Source: an uncultured Lachnospiraceae bacterium (GTDB lineage Bacteria > Bacillota > Clostridia > Lachnospirales > Lachnospiraceae). From it: a stretch of DNA of 64,000 nt. Positions 57,759 to 64,000 of this stretch are shown piece after piece. The notes under the pieces were generated by a model. The model saw only the letters and a list, made by a program, of their open reading frames with translations. It ran no database searches and had not been told where the DNA came from. Location: contig CAJTUZ010000006.1 in NCBI GenBank assembly GCA_910579735.1, positions 97,289 through 161,288 of the forward strand, given 5' to 3'. The position numbers and the translations under genes are program-made. Numbering within the stretch: the stretch's first letter is position 1; every line of letters begins with the position of its first letter.

Positions 57759-59141
57759 CTAACGGGATAAATATTCATCGATACCTTTGGCTGCCGCTTT
57801 GCCGGCCCCCATGGCAAGGATGACCGTAGCAGCGCCCGTTACCGCGTCACCGCCGGCATAAACGCCCTCTTTTGTCGTTTTGCCGTATTCTTCGTCGGCA
57901 ACGATACATTTATATTTATTGACCTCAAGTCCTTCTGTCGTGGACGATATCAGCGGATTCGGGGACGTGCCAAGAGACATGATCACGGTATCCACGTCCA
58001 TGATAAACTCAGAACCCGGAATTTCTACCGGACGTCTTCTGCCGGAAGCATCCGGTTCACCCAGTTCCATTTTGATACATTTCATACCGCATACCCAGCC
58101 GTTTTCATCAGCCAGAATTTCCGTAGGATTGGTCAGCAGATCAAAAATAATGCCTTCTTCTTTCGCATGATGCACTTCTTCCACACGGGCCGGCAGTTCT
58201 TCTTCACTTCTCCGGTATACGATATGTACTTTGGCACCCAGCCTGAGCGCAGTTCTTGCAGCGTCCATGGCAACGTTACCGCCGCCTACGACAGCCACTT
58301 CTTTTCCGCGCATGATCGGCGTATCGGAATCTTCATGGAACGCTTTCATCAGATTGCTTCTCGTCAGGTATTCATTGGCGGAAAACACGCCGTTAGACTG
58401 CTCCCCGGGAATTCCCATAAATTTAGGCAGACCCGCGCCGGATCCGATAAATACTGCGTTAAATCCTTCTTCTTCCATAAGTTCGTCTATCGTAACGGAT
58501 TTACCGACAACAACGTTCGTTTCAATCTTTACGCCAAGAGATTTGACATTTTCAATTTCTTTGGCAACGACATCTTCCTTGGGCAGACGAAATTCCGGAA
58601 TACCGTAAACGAGTACGCCGCCCGCCTCATGCAGCGCTTCAAAGATCGTAACGTCATAGCCCATTTTGGCAAGATCTCCCGCACAGGTAAGGCCTGCAGG
58701 GCCGGAACCGATAACCGCTACTTTTTGATTTTTCTTCTCTTTGGCGCCTTCCGGTTTCACGCCATTCTCCCGTGCCCAGTCGGCTACGAAACGTTCCAGT
58801 TTCCCGATAGAAATCGGCTCTCCTTTGATACCGCGGATACATTTGCCTTCACACTGACTCTCCTGCGGGCATACACGGCCGCAAACGGCAGGCAGTGACG
58901 AATCTTCACTGATGATCTGATAAGCGGCTGCGATATCGCCTTCTTTTACTTTTTCGATAAAACCGGGGATATTGACAGCCACCGGACATCCCTTGATACA
59001 CTGTGCGTTCTTACAGTTTATACAACGCTCTGCTTCACACATTGCTTCTTCTTTATCATATCCAAGGCATACCTCTTCAAAATTTGCCGCACGTTCTTTC
59101 GCATCCTGCTCTCTTACAGGAATTTTCTTTAAAACATCCAT
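57759..59141 (-). CDS. nfnB: NfnB, large subunit of NADH-dependent ferredoxin:NADP+ oxidoreductase
   Basis: 460 residues of the glutamate synthase small-subunit-like family. The N-terminal Fe-S domain has CINCKNAQCIKGCPV and CGRVCPQESQCEGKC. Two nucleotide-binding folds follow (VIGSGPAGLTCAGDLAKMG and VAVVGGGNVAMDAARTALRLGA). Next to NfnA it forms the flavin-based electron-bifurcating transhydrogenase that links NADH, ferredoxin and NADPH in anaerobes. The alternative, a glutamate synthase subunit, is less likely because no large gltB gene is near. Confidence 0.92.
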   Translation of the reverse strand: MDVLKKIPVREQDAKERAANFEEVCLGYDKEEAMCEAERCINCKNAQCIKGCPVAVNIPGFIEKVKEGDIAAAYQIISEDSSLPAVCGRVCPQESQCEGKCIRGIKGEPISIGKLERFVADWARENGVKPEGAKEKKNQKVAVIGSGPAGLTCAGDLAKMGYDVTIFEALHEAGGVLVYGIPEFRLPKEDVVAKEIENVKSLGVKIETNVVVGKSVTIDELMEEEGFNAVFIGSGAGLPKFMGIPGEQSNGVFSANEYLTRSNLMKAFHEDSDTPIMRGKEVAVVGGGNVAMDAARTALRLGAKVHIVYRRSEEELPARVEEVHHAKEEGIIFDLLTNPTEILADENGWVCGMKCIKMELGEPDASGRRRPVEIPGSEFIMDVDTVIMSLGTSPNPLISSTTEGLEVNKYKCIVADEEYGKTTKEGVYAGGDAVTGAATVILAMGAGKAAAKGIDEYLSR

Positions 59142-59162
59142 TATGATTATCCTGCTCCTTTC

Positions 59163-60044
59163 TCAGTCTGTGCAGTTTCCGCATCCGCCGTGATGGGTAT
59201 CCCCTTCTTTGGCCTTTAGGAATGCTCTTCCTTCTTGCGTTTTATAAATCTGCTGACGTTTCATCGCCTGGTCGAAATCTACTTTGTGTCCGTCAAATTC
59301 GGGCCCGTCGACACAGGCAAATTTGACTTCACCGTCTACGGTAACACGGCATGCGCCGCACATTCCCGTACCGTCCACCATGATCGGATTCAGACTGACA
59401 ATGGTAGGAATATTCAGCTCTTTTGTCATCAGACAGACAAATTTCATCATGATCATCGGGCCGATGGCAATGCAGACATCATAATGCTTTCCTTCTTCAA
59501 CAAGATCTTTTATTGTCTGTGTTACCATACCGCTTCTGCCGTAGGAACCATCATCTGTCGTAATATAAAGATTTCCGGCTGCGGAATTCATTTCTTCTTC
59601 CAGGATCAACAGATCTTTCGTCTTGGCGCCTACGATGACATCCGCATCGATGCCCCGCTCATGAAGCCATTTGACCTGCGGATATACCGGCGCTGTTCCG
59701 ACACCGCCCGCAACAAATAACATTTTCTTTGTTTTCAAGACTTCAGGATCCTGCGTTACGAATTCGGAAGGACAGCCTAACGGTCCCACAAAATCATGAA
59801 AACAGTCTCCTGCTTTTAATGCCGACATCTTCTGTGTAGCGGCACCGACGATCTGAAACACGATCGTAACCGTTCCTTTTTCTCTATCATAGTCGCAGAT
59901 GGTGAGTGGAATCCTTTCTCCATCTTCATCCATTCTGACGATAATAAACTGTCCCGGCTGACAGGATTTTGCAACGCGTCCTGCCTCAACTACCATAAGG
60001 AAAATATTGGTTGTCAGCTCTTTCGCCTCTAAAATTTTGTACAT
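59163..60044 (-). CDS. nfnA: NfnA, FAD/[2Fe-2S] subunit of NADH-dependent ferredoxin:NADP+ oxidoreductase
   Basis: 293 residues from ATG 60044 (GGAGG ten bases upstream; an ATG seven codons earlier would place that site inside the gene). It is of the dihydroorotate dehydrogenase electron-transfer-subunit type: FAD part (PGQFIIVRMDEDGERIPLTI), NAD part (FVAGGVGTAPVYPQVKWL) and C-terminal cluster region DGTGMCGACRVTVDGEVKFACVDGPEFD in segments. Asp plus three Cys binding, as in known NfnA, fits this pattern. It forms the bifurcating pair with nfnB, 21 bp downstream. Confidence 0.92.
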   Translation of the reverse strand: MYKILEAKELTTNIFLMVVEAGRVAKSCQPGQFIIVRMDEDGERIPLTICDYDREKGTVTIVFQIVGAATQKMSALKAGDCFHDFVGPLGCPSEFVTQDPEVLKTKKMLFVAGGVGTAPVYPQVKWLHERGIDADVIVGAKTKDLLILEEEMNSAAGNLYITTDDGSYGRSGMVTQTIKDLVEEGKHYDVCIAIGPMIMMKFVCLMTKELNIPTIVSLNPIMVDGTGMCGACRVTVDGEVKFACVDGPEFDGHKVDFDQAMKRQQIYKTQEGRAFLKAKEGDTHHGGCGNCTD

Positions 60045-60065
60045 TACTATCCATCCTCCAATCAT

Positions 60066-60105
60066 ACATCTTTATAATGATAAAAGATGTGTATCTATTT
60101 TGCAA
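60066..60105 (-). promoter_or_regulatory. nfnAB promoter with inverted repeat over the -10
   Basis: Minus strand: -35 TTGCAA (60100-60105), 17-bp spacer, -10 TATCAT (60077-60082). Perfect 8-bp arms ACATCTTT (60066-60073) and AAAGATGT (60083-60090) flank the -10 on both sides, a candidate operator. It does not match the Rex consensus. Confidence 0.55.
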
Positions 60106-60112
60106 GACTTTT

Positions 60113-61603
60113 TTAAAGGGGCACTGCCGTAAAGTCTCCATTTTCATCATAGCCAAGCCTTGCCGCTTCGCCTGTATATACCTGAATGAGGAATACTTTA
60201 TCCGTACGGTTCAGCATACCGGTTCCATCATCATAATATTCATTGATGGTAAAATACGTATCTTCTCCGACCAGCAGCACGGAGCTGAACTGGTAACTGT
60301 ACGTACCGCTCTGCAGCTGGGTATTACCGTTTCTGTCCAAAAGATAATTCGTTTCCACCAGACGGTCGATCAGTCTGCTTACCGCTTCATCCGTAGATAT
60401 TGTATCATGTAAAACAAGCGTATACGTACGCATCGTCACATCACTGGAGATTCCTTCGGGCGTAATGTTGACAAATTTAAAATTGGTTGTTCCAAGCGGC
60501 ATCGGGATCGGTCCGGTATAAGGAACGGAATCCGCCGTCGGTTCCGAATCGTCCGTCGTATAGAAAGTTTTACAGCCTTCCTGACCGTTGACCGAGATCA
60601 TCATCGACTGCGTATATTGGCCGCTGTATAGATTCACTTCCGGCGCATTGGGTACATCCAGGCTGATATGATAAGTCTTACTTACCACATCGCTCTTAAT
60701 GCCGTAATCGTTGATGAAAAAAGCGCTGATCGTATATTCGCCGCCCTCCAGAAAAAGCGGCGCCGTATAGATTTCACTGTATTCGTTCGGTACGGATCCG
60801 TCTGTCGTAAAATAGATCGTCCCCGAAGTATTAGAACTTAATTTTAACGGGATCACTTCGGCATAATCGCCTTCTACATAACTGAATTCCGGCGCTTTGG
60901 CCAGATACCCCTGAAACATATTCACGATCGTATCTTCGCTGCAGGAAAGGAGCAGTTCGTTGATCTCTTCATAACGCGCTTCATTTGCATAAATCGTGAT
61001 CATCTTATCATAGGCTTCTTCAACATCTTCATAGGAATAGGTGCCTTTGTCGATAATCTGTTTTAAAGTACGAAGCGCTTCTTCATTGTTGGTAAGCAGA
61101 TAATAATAGTCCGCTTTCAGAAACAGAATCTGTGACTGCGTATCATCTTTTTCATATGCCAGATCAAGACAGGCGATCGCTTCTCTATATGCCCCCTGAT
61201 CCGCATATTCCTGTGCCTTTTCGATCTGATAAGACACGGTCTGCGTATGTTTTTCATATAACAGATAGGAACAGGCGGAAATCATAAACACAATGACAAC
61301 AGTCAGGACAAAGCCGATCATACGGCTTCTGTCACGACGGTCTAATGCATCCTCATCATGAATACGCACCGGGTCCGCTTTTTTGGCCGGAACTTCCGTT
61401 CCCGAAACGATCATCCCGGTTGATGTATTTTGCGCGTTCCCATCCGTGTCTTCTTCCTGCGAGGCCGCTATCGTAGAAAGCGCTTCTGTAATACTGTTCT
61501 CTATTTCCGGTTCAAAGTCAGGTACGATCCGGATCTCATTGCCGCAGGCTTCGCAGATCAGATGACCCTCCTTCATTTCTTCCCCACAATTTGGGCATTT
61601 CAT
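60113..61603 (-). CDS. Zinc-ribbon, TPR and chitobiase-C-like membrane protein
   Basis: 496 residues. Four-Cys zinc ribbon at the N-terminus (CPNCGEEMKEGHLICEAC, residues 3-20), a disordered cytoplasmic linker and a single helix (about 95-116) come first. A TPR-like helical region follows (YADQGAYREAIACLDLAYEKDDTQSQILFLKADYYYLLTNNEEAL, about 127-180). Two CHB_HEX_C-type beta domains then appear (IYFTTDGSVPNEYSEIYTAPL, FYTTDDSEPTADSVPYTGPI, about 245-400) and a C-terminal beta domain to 496. These beta domains resemble sugar-binding or spacer modules of wall-associated enzymes. No catalytic domain is visible. It is 14 bp after folD on the same strand. Confidence 0.85.
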   Translation of the reverse strand: MKCPNCGEEMKEGHLICEACGNEIRIVPDFEPEIENSITEALSTIAASQEEDTDGNAQNTSTGMIVSGTEVPAKKADPVRIHDEDALDRRDRSRMIGFVLTVVIVFMISACSYLLYEKHTQTVSYQIEKAQEYADQGAYREAIACLDLAYEKDDTQSQILFLKADYYYLLTNNEEALRTLKQIIDKGTYSYEDVEEAYDKMITIYANEARYEEINELLLSCSEDTIVNMFQGYLAKAPEFSYVEGDYAEVIPLKLSSNTSGTIYFTTDGSVPNEYSEIYTAPLFLEGGEYTISAFFINDYGIKSDVVSKTYHISLDVPNAPEVNLYSGQYTQSMMISVNGQEGCKTFYTTDDSEPTADSVPYTGPIPMPLGTTNFKFVNITPEGISSDVTMRTYTLVLHDTISTDEAVSRLIDRLVETNYLLDRNGNTQLQSGTYSYQFSSVLLVGEDTYFTINEYYDDGTGMLNRTDKVFLIQVYTGEAARLGYDENGDFTAVPL

Positions 61604-61617
61604 AGGCAGCTCCCTTT

Positions 61618-62463
61618 CTAACGCACTAAAGCAGCCGACTCCACTAAATTTAGCATTAACATGGCAATCGTCATTGGGCCGACACCTCCCGGAACGGGAG
61701 TGATTGCGCTGCAGACAGGAGCGACATCATCATAATCTACATCTCCGCATAACTTATTGTTTTCGTTTCTATGGATTCCCACATCGATAACAACGGCGCC
61801 TTCTTTTACATATTCCCGCGTTATCATTCCGGGTTTGCCGACAGCGGCTATCAGGATATCCGCCCGTCTGGTCACTTCACGCAAATCTTTCGTTTTGGAA
61901 TGCGTTACGGTAACCGTACCGTTTTCCCGCAGCAGCAAAAGGGCCATCGGTTTGCCGACGATATTGCTTCTTCCGATAACGACACATTCTTTGCCGGCAA
62001 TCTCAATGCCGGAACGCTTCAAAAGCTGTATGATACCCGCAGGCGTGCAGGAAACGAAACCTCTTTGTCCGATACAGAGTGCGCCGACATTCTGCGGATG
62101 AAATCCATCGACGTCTTTTCCGGGATCGATTGCACGGATCACTGCGTTTTCGTCAATATGCGCCGGTACGGGAAGCTGTACAAGAATGCCGTTTACGTCA
62201 TCTCTGCCATTTAATTCCGCGATCAGTGCAAGCAATTTTTCCTGTGTCGTATCCGCAGGCAGTTCATAAGAAAGAGACTCGATGCCGATATAGGCGCACG
62301 CCTTCTTCTTATTTCCCACATATACGCTTGAAGCAGGATCGTCCCCAACCTGAATAACGGCAAGACATATTGTCTTTCCTTCCTGTTTCATAACAGACAC
62401 TTTTTCTTTCAGTTCCTCTTTTATCTGTGAAGAGATCTTTTTTCCATCGATGATCTGTGCCAT
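61618..62463 (-). CDS. folD: Methylenetetrahydrofolate dehydrogenase/methenyltetrahydrofolate cyclohydrolase
   Basis: 281 residues, typical FolD. Active-site lysine region YVGNKKKACAYIG, QLPVPAHIDE and VVIGRSNIVGKPMALLLL are visible. It is a bifunctional enzyme interconverting 5,10-methylene-, methenyl- and 10-formyl-THF. AAAGGAG precedes ATG. It follows fhs by 18 bp, the classic one-carbon pairing. Confidence 0.97.
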   Translation of the reverse strand: MAQIIDGKKISSQIKEELKEKVSVMKQEGKTICLAVIQVGDDPASSVYVGNKKKACAYIGIESLSYELPADTTQEKLLALIAELNGRDDVNGILVQLPVPAHIDENAVIRAIDPGKDVDGFHPQNVGALCIGQRGFVSCTPAGIIQLLKRSGIEIAGKECVVIGRSNIVGKPMALLLLRENGTVTVTHSKTKDLREVTRRADILIAAVGKPGMITREYVKEGAVVIDVGIHRNENNKLCGDVDYDDVAPVCSAITPVPGGVGPMTIAMLMLNLVESAALVR

Positions 62464-62481
62464 GTTCCGTGCTCCTTTCTT

Positions 62482-64000
62482 TTAATACAATCCGGTTATC
62501 TGCCCTTCATCATTGACATCTATCCCCATAGCCGCGGGTTTTTTCGGCAGTCCGGGCATTGTCATGACCGCTCCGGTCAAAACTACAATAAAGCCGGCGC
62601 CTGCTGAAACATAGACTTCTCTGATCGTTATATCAAAATCTGTCGGACGTCCCAGACGCGTCGGATCATCCGATAAAGAATATGGTGTTTTGGCCATACA
62701 GACAGGCATTTCTCCAAAACCAAGCTGCTCCAGTCTCTTAAGCTGTTTTTCAGCTTCCGACATGTAAACTACATCTTTGGCGCCATAAATTTCCTGTGCT
62801 ACCGTCCGAATCTTTTCTTTTATGGAGATTGTCGGCTGATAGAGTACATGAAATGCAGACTCCTTTGTATCCAGTGTATGCAGAATTTTCTGCGCCAGTT
62901 CAATACCGCCTTCGCCGCCCTTTTCCCAGACTTCGGAAAGTGCAAATGCACAGTTTCTTTCTTCGCAGAAGCATCTGACATATTCTATTTCCGCCGGCGT
63001 ATCCGTTACGAAAGAATTGAGGGTCACGACGATCGGCACATCATATTTTTGCAGATTCTCAATATGTTTTTCCAGATTGACGATTCCTCTTTGCAGCGCT
63101 TCCATATTTTCGGCAGACAACTCCTCTTTTGCGATCCCGCCGTTATATTTCAGCGCTCTGACCGTTGCTACCAAAACAACGGCATCCGGTTTTAATCCCG
63201 CTATATTACATTTGATATCAAAAAACTTCTCTGCGCCGAGATCTGCACCGAAGCCGGCTTCCGTTATAACATAATCCGCCATTTTCAAAGCGGTTTTCGT
63301 TGCTCTTACAGAATTACAGCCATGCGCGATGTTCGCAAACGGTCCGCCGTGAACGAGCGCCGGCGTATGTTCGAGCGTCTGAATCAGGTTCGGTTTCATG
63401 GCATCTTTTAAGAGCGCTGCCATAGCGCCGACTGCACCGAGGTCCGATGCCGTTACCGGTTCTCCGTCATAATTATAGGCAGCGATGATGCGCCCAAGCC
63501 TTTCTTTTAGATCCTGCATATTCAAAGCAAGGCAGAGGATCGCCATGATCTCCGATGCCACCGTGATCACAAAATGATCTTCACGCACCGTACCATCCAT
63601 CTTATTGCCAAGTCCGATGACAATATTCCGAAGCACTCTGTCATTCATATCCAGGCATCTTTTCCAGACGACTTGTCTGGTATCGATACGCAGTGCATTC
63701 CCCTGTTGGATATGGTTATCTAAAAGTGCAGCTAACAGATTATTGGCAGAAGTGATTGCATGGAAATCACCGGTAAAGTGAAGATTTAAATCTTCCATTG
63801 GCACAACCTGCGCATACCCGCCGCCTGCCGCGCCGCCCTTGATGCCGAAACACGGTCCAAGAGATGGTTCACGCAGCGTCAAAAGCGCATTTTTACCGAG
63901 TTTCCCAAATGCCTGTGAAAGTCCTACGCTTGTAGTCGTCTTTCCCTCCCCTGCAGGCGTCGGATTGATTGCGGTTACTAAGATCAGTCTGCCATCCGGC
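62482..64000 (-). CDS. fhs: Formate-tetrahydrofolate ligase, 5' end outside the window
   Basis: 505 residues visible; the first 50 or so lie beyond position 64000. The ATP-binding P-loop TPAGEGKTTT is near the visible N-terminus, followed by GGAAGGGYAQVVPMEDLNLHFTGD and the C-terminal PGLPKKPAAMGIDVNDEGQITGLY. A TTG at 63882 is an internal Leu codon, not the start. It activates formate to 10-formyl-THF with ATP, feeding FolD and, in acetogens, the Wood-Ljungdahl methyl branch. It is cotranscribed with folD. Confidence 0.96.
   Translation of the reverse strand, partial: PDGRLILVTAINPTPAGEGKTTTSVGLSQAFGKLGKNALLTLREPSLGPCFGIKGGAAGGGYAQVVPMEDLNLHFTGDFHAITSANNLLAALLDNHIQQGNALRIDTRQVVWKRCLDMNDRVLRNIVIGLGNKMDGTVREDHFVITVASEIMAILCLALNMQDLKERLGRIIAAYNYDGEPVTASDLGAVGAMAALLKDAMKPNLIQTLEHTPALVHGGPFANIAHGCNSVRATKTALKMADYVITEAGFGADLGAEKFFDIKCNIAGLKPDAVVLVATVRALKYNGGIAKEELSAENMEALQRGIVNLEKHIENLQKYDVPIVVTLNSFVTDTPAEIEYVRCFCEERNCAFALSEVWEKGGEGGIELAQKILHTLDTKESAFHVLYQPTISIKEKIRTVAQEIYGAKDVVYMSEAEKQLKRLEQLGFGEMPVCMAKTPYSLSDDPTRLGRPTDFDITIREVYVSAGAGFIVVLTGAVMTMPGLPKKPAAMGIDVNDEGQITGLY

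Noticed and set aside
63880..63882. TTG as start of fhs
   Set aside because: The frame continues upstream with the family P-loop (TPAGEGKTTT), so this is an internal leucine codon.
1..64000. Mobile elements, CRISPR arrays, tRNA or rRNA genes
   Set aside because: I saw no transposase, integrase, spaced repeat array or RNA gene signature; repeats found are short and local.

Overview
The window looks like ordinary chromosome from a spore-forming, anaerobic Clostridia, most likely a Lachnospiraceae member. The reasons are the sporulation genes (ylbJ, yqfC, yqfD, a SpoVB-type flippase), AGGAGG-type ribosome sites, extended -10 promoters, the electron-bifurcating transhydrogenase pair NfnAB, fhs-folD, and gene order shared with Bacillus and Clostridia (yqfC-yqfD-phoH-HD protein-ybeY; rsmD-coaD-ylbJ). 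The family assignment is inference, because no rRNA or other marker is present. Almost all genes lie on the minus strand. Only ylbJ, a diguanylate cyclase and a LysR regulator lie on the plus strand. I found no mobile element, CRISPR array, tRNA or rRNA. No stretch over 300 bp lacks a gene; the longest gaps are about 210-250 bp and hold promoters and terminators.

Layout. 0-4.7 kb: a small membrane protein, an SDR oxidoreductase, a YgiQ radical SAM protein and an RsuA-type pseudouridine synthase fused to a HAD phosphatase. 4.75-8.95 kb: ylbJ (plus), a cell-wall amidase, a coiled-coil protein, coaD and rsmD. 9-14.1 kb: a type II topoisomerase pair (ParC/ParE-like) and a PD-(D/E)XK-like protein. 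14.2-22.5 kb: an accessory signalling stretch with a diguanylate cyclase, an unknown protein with a leaderless-type promoter, a membrane protein/XRE pair with a three-copy operator, a degenerate EAL-HDOD protein, a Cys-rich secreted protein and a hybrid histidine kinase. 22.7-35.2 kb: branched-chain amino acid and methionine genes (leuD, leuC, LysR, TetR, ilvC, two ilvN paralogues, ilvB, metH and a lipoprotein). An unrelated methyltransferase/acyltransferase pair sits between the two ilvN genes. 35.4-38.2 kb: an SmtB-type repressor, a stand-alone HMA metallochaperone and a Zn/Cd P-type ATPase. 38.2-40.3 kb: a chemoreceptor and a small protein. 40.4-46.6 kb: proline genes proB/proA interleaved with DUF896, fau and two flavoproteins. 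46.7-55.3 kb: a BofC-like membrane protein, a SpoVB-like flippase, ybeY, a degenerate PgpH-like HD protein, phoH, yqfD, yqfC, a pyrimidine nucleoside phosphorylase and rlmH. 55.3-64 kb: zinc-ribbon and MORN-like membrane proteins, a Dabb protein, nfnB/nfnA, a zinc-ribbon/TPR/CHB_HEX protein, folD and fhs (cut by the window edge).

How it fits together. Most of the window is housekeeping: amino acid biosynthesis, one-carbon metabolism, redox balance, ribosome maturation, topology control and sporulation. I see no clearly new multi-gene system. The items most worth a second look are the HD-to-HR substitution in the PgpH-position protein, the methyltransferase/acyltransferase insertion in the ilv cluster, the 23-bp-pitch operator of the XRE gene, the predicted leaderless gene, the PD-(D/E)XK-like protein beside parE, and the Cys-rich secreted protein preceded by a nine-base G:C run.
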